Source: an uncultured Rhodospira sp.
GTDB lineage: Bacteria > Pseudomonadota > Alphaproteobacteria > Rhodospirillales > Rhodospirillaceae
Assembly (NCBI RefSeq): GCF_937138205.1
Contig: NZ_CAKZOT010000059.1
Span: 37,520-101,519 of the forward strand
DNA length: 64,000 bases
Reading direction: 5' to 3'
Shown: positions 1-8,638 of the stretch, one piece after another
Position numbering within the stretch: the stretch's first letter is position 1
Layout of the letters: every line of letters starts with the position of its first letter
Notes under the pieces: model-generated
Databases searched by the model: none
Seen by the model: the letters and a program-made list of their open reading frames with translations, nothing else
What the model was told of the DNA's origin: nothing
Made by a program: the position numbers and the translations under genes

Positions 1-382
1 CGAACTTCACGTCCGGAAAGCGCCGGGCGACCTTCAGCGTGGGATTCATGAACCCGAACGAGGTGGTGAAGATCAGGCCGTGACCGCCGGCCGCGAGTTG
101 GGTCAGCACACGTTCGGCGTCGGCGCCCTCGGGCACGCTCTCGACGAAGGTGGTCTCGACGGCGTCGCCGAACTCTTCCTCGACGGCCAGACGGCCCTGA
201 TCGTGCTGATAGGACCAGCCGTAGTCGCCGACCGGGCCGACGTAGATGAACCCGACCTTCAGCGGGTCGTCGGCGGCGCGGGCGGGCACGCCGAGGGCGC
301 TCGCGGCGGCCAGACCGGCGCCGGAGGCCAGCAGGGTGCGGCGGGACAGGCGGATGGCGGGGAGACGGGGTGTGTTCCGCAT
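1..382 (-). CDS. BMP-family ABC transporter substrate-binding protein, N-terminal part
   Basis: Only the first ~127 residues are inside the window; the gene runs off the left edge. ATG at 382 is preceded by an AAGGAAA ribosome site. Residues 1-33 are an export signal with a twin-arginine start (L-S-R-R-T-L-L-A) and an AxA-type end. The mature part opens with KVGFIYVGPVGDYGWSYQHD and later GGHGLIFTTSFGFMNP, the typical start of the BMP/Med family of periplasmic binding proteins (often for nucleosides or purines). It would deliver a ligand to an ABC permease encoded beyond the window. The family call is by motif; the ligand cannot be told from this fragment. Confidence 0.85.
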   Translation of the reverse strand, partial: MRNTPRLPAIRLSRRTLLASGAGLAAASALGVPARAADDPLKVGFIYVGPVGDYGWSYQHDQGRLAVEEEFGDAVETTFVESVPEGADAERVLTQLAAGGHGLIFTTSFGFMNPTLKVARRFPDVKF

Positions 383-470
383 GGGGCGTTTCCTTGGTGG
401 TGGCGGACAGCACTGCGGAGCACGTTATAGCGCCAGCGGGGCGGCTGTGCCAGAGAGGGGATGGCGCTCC

Positions 471-722
471 TCACCACGTCCACGCCTCGTCGTCCCAGGA
501 ATGCGCCATGGTGTCCGGCATCAGCCGTTCATCGTCGCCAGCCGCAGCCATCCGCTTGAACGCGTCTTCCCACCCGGCGCGAGGATGCCGTGCGGGTTCA
601 AGGATGACCCGTCCGTTTTCCACGCTCATCTCCAACGTCTCGCCGAACCCGCATTCCTTGATGACGGCGCTGGGCAGACGCACTCCCTTTGAGTTGCCGA
701 TCGCGATCAGGTTCACTTTCAT
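471..722 (-). CDS. MazE/AbrB-type antitoxin without adjacent toxin
   Basis: An 83-residue protein with an N-terminal SpoVT/AbrB swapped-hairpin DNA-binding domain (AIGNSKGVRLPSAVI, residues ~7-22) and an acidic Trp-rich tail (SWDDEAWTW) of the kind MazE uses to wrap its toxin. The start is well supported: AGGAGG six bases upstream of the ATG. In the usual arrangement mazF overlaps or follows at once, but the 88 bp downstream (383-470) hold no toxin frame and the next gene is the BMP protein. It may therefore be an orphan antitoxin, a remnant, or a solo regulator. Family call firm, role uncertain. Confidence 0.75.
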   Translation of the reverse strand: MKVNLIAIGNSKGVRLPSAVIKECGFGETLEMSVENGRVILEPARHPRAGWEDAFKRMAAAGDDERLMPDTMAHSWDDEAWTW

Positions 723-745
723 GGCCGGCCTCCTGGCGGAGTCCT

Positions 746-774
746 TCTGTAATCACGGTTGAAGGTAACGTCAA
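746..774 (-). promoter_or_regulatory. Candidate sigma-70 promoter of the MazE-like gene
   Basis: On the minus strand TTGACG (769-774) is followed after 17 bp by TACAGA (746-751), 24 bp upstream of the MazE-like start codon. The spacing is ideal and the -35 is strong; the -10 is fair. Inferred from sequence only. Confidence 0.45.
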
Positions 775-823
775 AGCGTGTCCTCGCCCTTGACCTTCGC
801 CGCCGATCGGATACCACGGCGCC

Positions 824-2110
824 ATGCCCTTCCGTTTCGTGCACACTGCCGACATCCACCTGGACTCGCCGCTGCGGACGCTGGCGCTGCGCGACCCGGC
901 GTTGGCGGAGCTGATCGGCACGGCCACCCGCGCCGCGTTCGAGCGCACGGTCACGTTGTGCCTGGACGAACGGGTCGATGCGCTGCTGATCGCCGGCGAC
1001 CTGTACGACGGGGCGCAGACCTCGATGAAGACGGCGGTCTTTCTGGCCGGGCAGTTGGCGCGCCTGGACGAGGCCGGCATCGCCACCTTCATCGTGCGCG
1101 GCAACCACGACGCCGAGTCGCGGATCACCAAGGAACTGGGGTTGCCCGACAGCGCGCGGGTGTTCGGCGGCCGGGGCGAGGTTCATGTCCTGCCGGGCGC
1201 CGCCGACGGCCGCGACGTGGCCGTGCACGGCATCAGCTTCCGCGATCCCCGGGCGCCCGACAGCCTGCTGCCGAAGATCAAGCCCGCCGTGCCGGATGCC
1301 CTCAACATCGGCTTGCTGCACACCAGCGTCGGCGGCGCGGCCGGCCACGACGACTACGCCCCCTGTTCCGTCGCCGATCTGGTGGCGACCGGCTTCGACT
1401 ACTGGGCGCTGGGCCATATCCACGCCCGGGCCGTCCACCATGAAAGTCAACCGGCCATCGTCATGCCGGGCCAGCCGCAGGGGCGGGACATCAACGAGGC
1501 CGGGCCGAAGTCCGTCACCTTGGTGAGCCTCGCCGGCGACGGCACCGTGACACTGGCCGAGCACGTCACCGCCGTCGCCCAGTTCGAACGTGTGGCGGTG
1601 GACGCCGCGGGTCTGGAGGACTGGCGCGATCTGGTGGCGGCCATGGGCGACGCGCTGGCTGCCGCGCGCGAGACCGCGCCGTGCGAGCATCTGGTCGCCC
1701 GGGTTCAGGTGGAGGGGGACTCGCCGTTGGCCTGGCGGCTACGGGTGGACGCCGACCTGCTGCTGGCGGAGGCCAAGGCCCGCGCCGAACGTCTCGGCAA
1801 CACCTGGGTCGAGACGGTCGAGACCGACGTGCGTCCGCCGTCCGCCCCCGGCGACACGACCGGGGCCACGGCCGCCGATCCCGTGGCCGAACTGCGGGCG
1901 TTGATCCTGGATGAGGTCACGCCGTCCCCGGCGTTCCGCCAACAGATGCGCGAGATCGGCGAGACGGTGCGCGGCCACCTGCCGAAGGACGCCGCCGCCC
2001 ATCTGGGCCAGACCGAGGCCGCGTTCGACACCGAACTGGCGCGGCTGCTCGACGAGGGGATCGAAGAGGTGCTGGCGCGGCTGCACCGTGGTTTGGGGGA
2101 AGCCCCATGA
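824..2110 (+). CDS. yhaO: YhaO-like metallophosphoesterase (SbcD-type DNA repair nuclease)
   Basis: A 428-residue calcineurin-like phosphoesterase. The metal-binding motifs occur in order: HTADIHLDSP (residues 7-16), GDLYDG, GNHDAE and GHIHA, followed by a C-terminal capping region of ~200 residues. The family is related to Mre11/SbcD and is normally encoded next to a YhaN ATPase, as it is here: its stop overlaps the start of the next gene by four bases (ATGA), which implies translational coupling. The likely job is processing of DNA ends in a Rad50/Mre11-like complex. The exact substrate of the YhaO/YhaN branch is not known from the sequence. Confidence 0.88.
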   Translation: MPFRFVHTADIHLDSPLRTLALRDPALAELIGTATRAAFERTVTLCLDERVDALLIAGDLYDGAQTSMKTAVFLAGQLARLDEAGIATFIVRGNHDAESRITKELGLPDSARVFGGRGEVHVLPGAADGRDVAVHGISFRDPRAPDSLLPKIKPAVPDALNIGLLHTSVGGAAGHDDYAPCSVADLVATGFDYWALGHIHARAVHHESQPAIVMPGQPQGRDINEAGPKSVTLVSLAGDGTVTLAEHVTAVAQFERVAVDAAGLEDWRDLVAAMGDALAAARETAPCEHLVARVQVEGDSPLAWRLRVDADLLLAEAKARAERLGNTWVETVETDVRPPSAPGDTTGATAADPVAELRALILDEVTPSPAFRQQMREIGETVRGHLPKDAAAHLGQTEAAFDTELARLLDEGIEEVLARLHRGLGEAP

Positions 2111-5100
2111 GGCTGCGCCGGCTCGACCTGACCCGCTACGGCCGGTTCACCGGCCATGTGCTCGATTTCGGCCCGCGCGGCGAGGGGCCGGACCTGCACG
2201 TGGTCTACGGTCCCAACGAGGCCGGCAAGTCGACGGCCCTGTCGGCGTTCCTCGACCTGCTGTATGGGATCGAGATGCGCAGCCCCTACAACTTCCTGCA
2301 TCCCTACGAGACCATGCAGATCGGCGCGGCGCTGGACTGGGACGGCGCCGTCTCGGACTGGGTGCGCGTCAAGGCCAACCGCAACAGCCTGCGCGACGGG
2401 CACGGCCAGCCGGTGGGTGACCACGCGCTGGCCGCCATGCTGGGGGGCATCGACCGCACGGCCTACCGCGGCATGTTCTCGCTCGACGACGACACGCTGG
2501 AACAGGGCGGCGAGGATATTCTCAAGAGCGAAGGCGACCTCGGCCAGCTTCTGTTCGCGGCCAGTGCCGGGTTGTCCGATCTGGCGCGCACGCTCGACGA
2601 CCTGAAGGCCGAGGCGGAGCGGTTCCACAAGGACCGGGCCCGCGCCACCGAACTGGCCGACCTGAAGCGCGACCTGGACGCCCTGGACAAGGAGCGCCGG
2701 GAGATCGACGTGCAGGCGTCCGACTATGCCCGCCGCAAGGCGGCCCGCGATCAGGCGGCGCAGGCGTACGAGGCGGCGGTCGCCGCCGTGGGGGCCGCCA
2801 CGGCCCGCATGGAGGAGATCGACCGCCTCCGCCAGGCCCTGGACCACCAGGCCACGCGGACCCGGTTGGGCCGGGAGTTGGAAGCCTTCGCCGACCTGCC
2901 CGAACCGCCGCCGGCGTGGTCTGAGGACATCGGCCCGCTGCGGGATGAGGACACCCGCTTGACCACGGAACGGGAGGGCCTCGACCGCCAGATCGACCGC
3001 CTGGATCAGGAGATCAAGGGCATGGCGGTGGACGAGGCGGTGCTGGCGCTGGGCGAGCGTATCGACCGCCTGCGGGAGACCGAGGGGCGCTATACCACCG
3101 CCGCCGAGGATCTGCCCCGGCGGCGGCTGGAGCGCACCGCGCGTGACGCCGAGATCGCCGCCGTGCTGGCCCAACTGGACCGGCCGGGCGAGGCGGACGC
3201 CCGGGCGCTGGTGTTGCCGGCGTCGACGGTGGGCACCCTGCGGGGCCTGATTGCCCAACGCTCGGGGGTCGCCGAGAAGCGCGAGGCGGCGCAAACCGAG
3301 CACGACAAGGCCACCGCGCGCCTGGGCGCGGCGCAGGCCGATCTGGCCCATGCCCTGGGCGGGCCGGCCGGGCACCAGCCGGACCCCGACCCGACGCCGT
3401 GGCGGGTTCTGGAGGCCGCCGTCCACGACATCCGCCGCGACACGTCGGAAACGGCGGTCCTTCTGGAAACCCGGGCGCGGGACGGTCTGGCGGAGGCGCT
3501 CGACGATGCCCTGGTCGCGCTGGCGCCCTGGTCGGGCGACGCCGAGACTCTGGCGTCCCTCGCTGTCCCCGACGCGGCGCGGCTGGAGGCCTGGAAACAG
3601 GCGCTGGCCGAGGCCGACAAGGCGCTCGACGCCCAAGCCGGCGAGATCGCCCGCCTCGATGGCGAGTGCGCGCGTCTGGCGGCGGAGATGGACGCCGTGC
3701 GCCGGACGACCGGCGTGGTGGACGACGAAACGGCGGCGGCCCGGCGCGCGGCGCGTGACGCGGCCTGGGCGATGCACCGGGCGGACCTGACCCCCGAGAC
3801 GGCCGACGCCTTCGAAACCGCGATGCGGGCGGATGACGCGGCCACCGGCGGCCGGCTGGCCCAGACCACCGAGGTCGCGCGCCTGCGGCAGGCGGCGATC
3901 GATCTGGCCTCGACGCGGGAAACCCTGGTGCACGCCCGCGCACAACGGGACGCGATCCAGGCCCGCCGTGACGCCGTGTGCCAGGACCTCGCGGCGGTGC
4001 TGGCCGCCCTTGGCCTGCCGGCGGATTGGCCGCCCTCGTCCTTGGCCGACTGGCTGGCCCGACGCGAGGCGGCATTGCGTGCGCGCGCCGACCTGCGCGC
4101 AAAGGACCGGCAGATCCGCGACCTGCGCGACGACGCCCATCGCGCCCGCGACCGACTGGCGGCGGCCCTGACGGCGGTGGGCGCGCCGGCGCCGCCCGAC
4201 GCTTCCCTCTCGTCCCTGCTCGACACGGCCGACGGCGCCCTGAAGCGGCACGCCGACCAGTCCACCCGCCTGGAGAACCGCCGCAAGGCCCTGACGGAGG
4301 CGGAGCAAGAGGTGGCCGACCGTACCCGCGCGCTCAACGCCGCTGTCGCCGCCGACGCCGCGTGGCGGTCGGACTGGGATGCCGCGCTGGCCGGGTGCTG
4401 GTTGGGCGCGGACGGCGCGCGGCCGGCTCCCGAGGCGGTGGGGGCGATGCTCGATGGGCTGGACACCCTGAAAGGTGTGCTGGACCGGCGCGACGACACG
4501 GACCACCGCATCGCGCAGATGGACCGCGACCAGCGCGCCTATGTCCAGGCGCTGTCCGAGGTGCTGGCGGAGCTGGGGGAAACGCTCGACCCCGCCCACC
4601 CGCTGCAGGCCGCCGACGCCCTGGCCGCGCGACTGACAGAGGCACGGTCGGCGGCCGAGAAACGCGCCGACCGGCGGCAGCGCCTGGACCAGGCGCGCAC
4701 GGACCGGGCCGCGCTCGACGCGCCGCTGGATGCCGTGGCCCGCCGCAAGGCCGAGATGACGGCCCTGTTCGGGGTCGAAACCCTGGCCGAAGTGGACGCC
4801 GCCCTGAAGCGCGCGGCGCACCGCGACAGTCTGCGCGCCGACATTGCGGCGGCCGAGCGGGCGGTGATCACGGCGTTGCGGGTCTCCGCGCCGCCGGAGG
4901 CGGACGCGATGCTCGCCGCCGCCGATCCGGAGGCCCTGGATCGCGAGCGGTCCGATCTGGACGCCCGGCGAGAGGACCTTGAGACCACGCGCATGGCGGC
5001 GCGCGATGCCCTGACCCGCGCCACGGATGCGCTCGCGGCGGTGGGGGGCGATGACGACGTCGCCCGCCTGGAGGCGCGCCGCCGCACCCTGCTGCTGGAG

Positions 5101-5607
5101 ATCGAGGACAAGGCTCGGCGCCATCTGAGCCTTCGTCTGGGCATCGCGGCGGCGACCCGGGCGCTGGCGCTGTATCAGGAACGCCACCGGTCCTCCATGC
5201 TCGCCCGCGCGGCCGACGCGTTCGCCACCATCAGCCGGGGCGCCTATGCCAACCTGACCGTGGTGTCCGATCCGGGCGGGGAAAAGCTGGTGGCGTTGGA
5301 CGCGGCCGGCGGGTCCAAGCGGGTGGCGGCGTTGTCCAAGGGCACGCGCTTCCAGCTCTATCTGGCGCTGCGGGTGGCGGGGTATCACGAGTTCGCCGCG
5401 CGGACCGCGCCCGTGCCGTTCGTCGCCGACGACATCATGGAAACCTTTGACGACTTCCGCGCCGAGGAGGCGTTCCGCCTGTTCGCCGGCATGGCCGAGG
5501 TGGGGCAGGTGATCTACCTGACGCACCACCGGCACCTGTGCGACATCGCGCGCGAGGTCTGCCCGGCCGTGCGGGTTCAGAGCCTGGAGACGCCCGAACC
5601 GGGTTGA
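2107..5607 (+). CDS. yhaN: YhaN-like AAA ATPase (SbcC/Rad50-like SMC protein)
   Basis: A 1166-residue ATPase partner of the preceding phosphoesterase. Walker A (GPNEAGKST) is at residues 35-43, near the N-terminus. A very long Ala/Arg/Asp/Glu-rich coiled coil fills residues ~180-1000, and the C-terminal head carries the ABC-type signature (ALSKGTRFQLYLALR) and Walker B (PFVADDIMETFDD). This split-head architecture is that of SMC/Rad50 proteins. The start codon overlaps yhaO by 4 bp. The length is somewhat above that of typical YhaN proteins (~1000-1150 residues). Role inferred from family: ATP-driven DNA tethering and end processing. Confidence 0.88.
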   Translation: MRLRRLDLTRYGRFTGHVLDFGPRGEGPDLHVVYGPNEAGKSTALSAFLDLLYGIEMRSPYNFLHPYETMQIGAALDWDGAVSDWVRVKANRNSLRDGHGQPVGDHALAAMLGGIDRTAYRGMFSLDDDTLEQGGEDILKSEGDLGQLLFAASAGLSDLARTLDDLKAEAERFHKDRARATELADLKRDLDALDKERREIDVQASDYARRKAARDQAAQAYEAAVAAVGAATARMEEIDRLRQALDHQATRTRLGRELEAFADLPEPPPAWSEDIGPLRDEDTRLTTEREGLDRQIDRLDQEIKGMAVDEAVLALGERIDRLRETEGRYTTAAEDLPRRRLERTARDAEIAAVLAQLDRPGEADARALVLPASTVGTLRGLIAQRSGVAEKREAAQTEHDKATARLGAAQADLAHALGGPAGHQPDPDPTPWRVLEAAVHDIRRDTSETAVLLETRARDGLAEALDDALVALAPWSGDAETLASLAVPDAARLEAWKQALAEADKALDAQAGEIARLDGECARLAAEMDAVRRTTGVVDDETAAARRAARDAAWAMHRADLTPETADAFETAMRADDAATGGRLAQTTEVARLRQAAIDLASTRETLVHARAQRDAIQARRDAVCQDLAAVLAALGLPADWPPSSLADWLARREAALRARADLRAKDRQIRDLRDDAHRARDRLAAALTAVGAPAPPDASLSSLLDTADGALKRHADQSTRLENRRKALTEAEQEVADRTRALNAAVAADAAWRSDWDAALAGCWLGADGARPAPEAVGAMLDGLDTLKGVLDRRDDTDHRIAQMDRDQRAYVQALSEVLAELGETLDPAHPLQAADALAARLTEARSAAEKRADRRQRLDQARTDRAALDAPLDAVARRKAEMTALFGVETLAEVDAALKRAAHRDSLRADIAAAERAVITALRVSAPPEADAMLAAADPEALDRERSDLDARREDLETTRMAARDALTRATDALAAVGGDDDVARLEARRRTLLLEIEDKARRHLSLRLGIAAATRALALYQERHRSSMLARAADAFATISRGAYANLTVVSDPGGEKLVALDAAGGSKRVAALSKGTRFQLYLALRVAGYHEFAARTAPVPFVADDIMETFDDFRAEEAFRLFAGMAEVGQVIYLTHHRHLCDIAREVCPAVRVQSLETPEPG

Positions 5608-5669
5608 CGGTTCGGCGGGAGCGGGGCTGTACTGACTTTCACTCGCAAACAGCCGGTCGGGAGTCGACC

Positions 5670-6077
5670 ATGGACGTCCTCCCCCTGCCGCGCGGTCGCC
5701 GGCGTCGTGTCATGATGGTGGCCGCCGCCCTTGCCGTCCCCCTGGACGCGGCCGAAGCGCAAACCGACGCCAATGCGGCCTTCGCCTGGCTTGACCGGTT
5801 CTATGCCGGCGGGCCGTTCTGTTCGACGGCCGTGGTGAAGCGGGTCGAACGCGCGCCACCATCCGTCATCGTCCACCTGGACATCGATCCGCGCTGGGCC
5901 GCCGATCTGGCGCGCATGGAGGCCGGTTTGCGCGACGGCTGGTTCGCGCTGCATTGTCCTTATGTGCTGGAGCCGGTGTGGTCCCTGCTGCCGCCAGAGG
6001 GGGACGTGATCATTCACGGGGCGGGGCCGGACCTGGGCGTGGTCCGGCATTCGTGCCGCCGGTCGTTGGGCCGGTGA
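5670..6077 (+). CDS. Small predicted secreted protein, unknown function
   Basis: 135 residues from the ATG at 5670; the open frame begins further upstream inside yhaN, but this start gives a plausible signal peptide (arginine-rich start, then VMMVAAALAVPLDAAEAQ). The mature part has two or three cysteines (PFCSTAV, LHCPYVLE, RHSCRR) that could form disulfides in the periplasm. I recognise no domain. It follows yhaN by 62 bp on the same strand but has no obvious functional link to it. Confidence 0.55.
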   Translation: MDVLPLPRGRRRRVMMVAAALAVPLDAAEAQTDANAAFAWLDRFYAGGPFCSTAVVKRVERAPPSVIVHLDIDPRWAADLARMEAGLRDGWFALHCPYVLEPVWSLLPPEGDVIIHGAGPDLGVVRHSCRRSLGR

Positions 6078-6099
6078 ATCCCGTGTTGGACCACTGCCC

Positions 6100-7242
6100 T
6101 CACATGGCCCGATCCGAGGGGTCGGCATCGGGCGGCGCGGGCCTGGGCGGCGGCGGGACGGCCGTCGCGTCCATCCGTTCGCCGACCGGGTCCAGCGTTT
6201 CGAGCACCGCCAACTCGTCGCCGATCGGGGGGTCGACTGGGTCCGATGGTGGGGTGGTGCCGGTGGCAACGTCGGGTCCCGGGATCCGCTGCCGTTTCGG
6301 CGCGTGACCGAAGTAGGTGCGGTAGCACTTGGTGAAATGCGACGCCGAGGTGAAGCCGCTGGCCACCGCCACCTGCAGCACGGTCATGGACGTCTGCGCC
6401 AGCAGGGCGCGCGCCCGCCACAGGCGCAGGTTCAGGTAATAGCGGGACGGCGAGGTGGACAGGTGCTTGCGGAACAGCCGTTCGAGCTGGCGTTCCGAGA
6501 CACCGATGTCGCGGGCCAGGTCCTCGACCGGGATCGGGGCTTCCAGGTGCGCCTCCATGCGGGCGATGGCCGCCAGAACCTTGGGATCGCTGACCCCGGT
6601 TCGTTCGCGCAACGCCAGCCGCTGGGGATCGTCGGGCCGGCGCACGCCGGTATGAATCATCGATTCGGCGGCCTGAACGGCCAGGGCGTCACCATGCTCA
6701 TCGCGAATCAGGGCGATCACCATGTCCAGCGCCGCCGTGCCGCCGGCACAGGTGAACCGGTCGCGGTCGATCTCGAACAGCGTGGCGGTGATGTTCAGCG
6801 CGGGGTATTCCTCGGCGAAGCTCTCCATGTTCTCCCAGTGGATGGTGCAGCGGTATCCGTCCAGCAGCCCGGCCCGCGCCAGGACCAGGGCGCCGGTGCA
6901 CAGGCCGCCCACCGGAATCCCCTGGCGGGCAAGGCCGCGCAGCCAGCGGTTCACCTCGGGACTGCGAAACCCCTCGATGCCCAACCCGGAGCAGACGGCG
7001 ACGGCATCGGGCCGGCGGGGCAGGGCGCCCATGCGCCCGTCCGGCAGGACGTGAATGCCGTTGCTGGCGATCGCCGGGCCGCCGTCGAGGGTGACAAGTT
7101 CCCACGTGTACAGGGAGCGCCCGGCCCACCGGTTGGCCGCGCGCAGGGGCTCCACGGTGGACGTAAACGCCAGCATGGAAAAGTTCGGCAACAGGAGGAC
7201 CTGAAACAGGCGCGGACGCGTGTCGGTGCTTGGTTTGAACAT
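6100..7242 (-). CDS. GlxA-family AraC-type transcriptional regulator (GbdR/SouR-like)
   Basis: 380 residues. The N-terminal half is a DJ-1/PfpI-like (GATase1) ligand-sensing domain (FQVLLLPNFSMLAFTSTVEPLRAAN and the VGGLCTGALVLARAGLL elbow). The C-terminal part (residues ~225-330) is an AraC-type double helix-turn-helix (AIARMEAHLEAPI...GVSERQLERLF...ASGFTSASHFTKCYRTYFG). A proline-rich acidic tail of ~45 residues follows. This subfamily contains GbdR, SouR and CdhR, which control glycine betaine, sarcosine and carnitine catabolism in Pseudomonas. The position just upstream of, and divergent from, the sarcosine oxidase operon supports a similar role. Effector assignment is inference. Confidence 0.85.
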   Translation of the reverse strand: MFKPSTDTRPRLFQVLLLPNFSMLAFTSTVEPLRAANRWAGRSLYTWELVTLDGGPAIASNGIHVLPDGRMGALPRRPDAVAVCSGLGIEGFRSPEVNRWLRGLARQGIPVGGLCTGALVLARAGLLDGYRCTIHWENMESFAEEYPALNITATLFEIDRDRFTCAGGTAALDMVIALIRDEHGDALAVQAAESMIHTGVRRPDDPQRLALRERTGVSDPKVLAAIARMEAHLEAPIPVEDLARDIGVSERQLERLFRKHLSTSPSRYYLNLRLWRARALLAQTSMTVLQVAVASGFTSASHFTKCYRTYFGHAPKRQRIPGPDVATGTTPPSDPVDPPIGDELAVLETLDPVGERMDATAVPPPPRPAPPDADPSDRAM

Positions 7243-7333
7243 GCCCGCCTCCCAAAAACGCGGACCTTCACCCTGCTATAAATGCGCGAACCGCCAGCGG
7301 TCGTAAACGGGAAACATGACCAGGGCCGAAATG

Positions 7334-7360
7334 ATAATAGGTGAAGATAATTAGGTGAAG
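7334..7360. repeat. Tandem GGTGAAG direct repeats between the two regulator genes
   Basis: Two head-to-tail units, ATAATAGGTGAAG (7334-7346) and ATAATTAGGTGAAG (7347-7360), in an unusually AT-rich stretch between the two GlxA-type genes. An inverted GGTGAAG lies at 7266-7272. AraC-type regulators bind tandem direct repeats, so this is a candidate operator for the 380-aa regulator gene that starts at 7242. No binding has been shown. Confidence 0.45.
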
Positions 7361-7375
7361 TCGGAGCCGGCCGGT

Positions 7376-8377
7376 TCAAGGGGTCGCGCCGCTCTGCGCC
7401 GCCGCGCGCAGGGCCTGCGGCGTGGCGCCGAACGCGGCCTTGACGTGGCGCGAGAAGTGCGAGGCATCGGCGAAGCCGCACTCCTGGGCGATGTCGGTGA
7501 CGCTGCGGTGGGTGTGGGTCACCAGCCAGTGCCCGTGGCGCAGGCGCAAGGACCGGGCGTAGGCGGATGGCGTGGTCGCCAGGTCCTCGCGGAACAGCCG
7601 TTCGAGCTGGCGCCGCGACAGGCCGACCCGGCGCGCCAACTCTTCGGCGCGCGGCGGCGTGGCGAGCGTGTGGTCGAGGATGCGCAAGGCCCGCCGCAGC
7701 CGGGGGTCCAGGACCGGGTGTTCCCCGGGTGGAACGTCCATTGGCTGCGGCGTGTCGGCTGGCCGGGCGCCGTCGCTGACCAGGATGTGCAACGCCTTGC
7801 GCGCCGTCGCCGTGCCCAGGTGCCGGTCCACCAGCCAGGCGGCGACGTCCACCGCGCCGGTTCCTCCCGCGCAGGTGATGCGCGGTCCGTCCACCACGAA
7901 CAAGCGGTCGGCCACCGGGGTCACCTCGGGGAAGGCGGTGATCAGGTCGTGGTAGTGGTACCAGGACACGCAGCATTCCCGATCGCGCATCAGGCCGGCA
8001 TGGATCAGCGTGAACACGGCCGTACACAGCCCGACCAGTGGAACGCCGGCGGCCGCCGCCTCGCGCAGCCAACCGATCACCCCCGGATCGTGCACCGGCC
8101 CCTGGTGGATCAGGCCGCCGACGACGACGATGTAGTCGAACCCCTGGGGCGCCTGCAAACCGGTATCCGGCACGATCCGTGTGCCGCAACTGGCGCGCAC
8201 CGGCCGGCCGTCGGCGGTCATGATGGTCCAGCGCGAGGCGATCTGGCGGCTGCGGTCGCCTTCGTCGGCGGCAAGACGCAGCACATCGACGAACCCGGCG
8301 AACGGCAACAGCGTGAAATCCCTGAGCAGCAGGAACCCGACCTTCAGGCGGGCGGTGCTGGGCGATGCTCCGGTCAT
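7376..8377 (-). CDS. GlxA-family AraC-type transcriptional regulator (second copy, GbdR/SouR-like)
   Basis: 333 residues with the same architecture as its neighbour: a DJ-1/PfpI-like sensor (VGFLLLRDFTLLPFAGFVDVLRLA; VPLVGLCTAVFTLIHAGL) and an AraC-type DNA-binding half from residue ~215 (LSRRQLERLFREDLATTPSAYARSLRL; CGFADASHFSRHVKAAFG). The sensor halves of the two proteins are clearly diverged, so they probably read different ligands, for example betaine/dimethylglycine against sarcosine. It is the gene closest to soxB, transcribed away from it across a 261-bp divergent region. Function inferred from family and position. Confidence 0.85.
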   Translation of the reverse strand: MTGASPSTARLKVGFLLLRDFTLLPFAGFVDVLRLAADEGDRSRQIASRWTIMTADGRPVRASCGTRIVPDTGLQAPQGFDYIVVVGGLIHQGPVHDPGVIGWLREAAAAGVPLVGLCTAVFTLIHAGLMRDRECCVSWYHYHDLITAFPEVTPVADRLFVVDGPRITCAGGTGAVDVAAWLVDRHLGTATARKALHILVSDGARPADTPQPMDVPPGEHPVLDPRLRRALRILDHTLATPPRAEELARRVGLSRRQLERLFREDLATTPSAYARSLRLRHGHWLVTHTHRSVTDIAQECGFADASHFSRHVKAAFGATPQALRAAAQSGATP

Positions 8378-8523
8378 GGTGCGGCGCGGCCCCCGGCTTG
8401 TGCGGTTGCGTCATGGACATGGGGCGTGACGGGTCCCGGAACCGCCCTGTCGCGGACCCTCCAGTGCGTTGTTTTACAAGCGTCCCCGGGCGCCCGCGCG
8501 GAGTCAATGCCGGACCGTTTCCG

Positions 8524-8573
8524 ATGTCGCAAATCTACCAGGACCGCGTCACCTCCGTTCTAGTCATGTCGCA
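8524..8573. promoter_or_regulatory. Candidate AraC-type direct-repeat operator upstream of soxB
   Basis: The octamer ATGTCGCA occurs twice in the same direction, at 8524-8531 and 8566-8573, exactly 42 bp apart. That is four helical turns, so both boxes face the same side of the DNA. They lie in the divergent region between the second GlxA-type gene and soxB. The layout suits an AraC-family activator, but the repeat is short and could be chance. Confidence 0.3.
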
Positions 8574-8638
8574 TGGGTTCACGTTTTGCTGAGCCATGCT
8601 CCGGGGTGTCCGGAGGCGGGTGCCGCAGGGAGGTCGAC

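Noticed and set aside
1705..5535. Very long open frame on the minus strand opposite yhaO/yhaN (1276 codons)
   Set aside because: It mirrors the high-GC third codon positions of the true genes; the translation is Arg/Gly/His/Gln-rich without motifs, while the plus strand shows full nuclease and SMC signatures.
7334..7360. Start of a CRISPR or satellite array
   Set aside because: Only two short units without spacers; better read as a direct-repeat operator.
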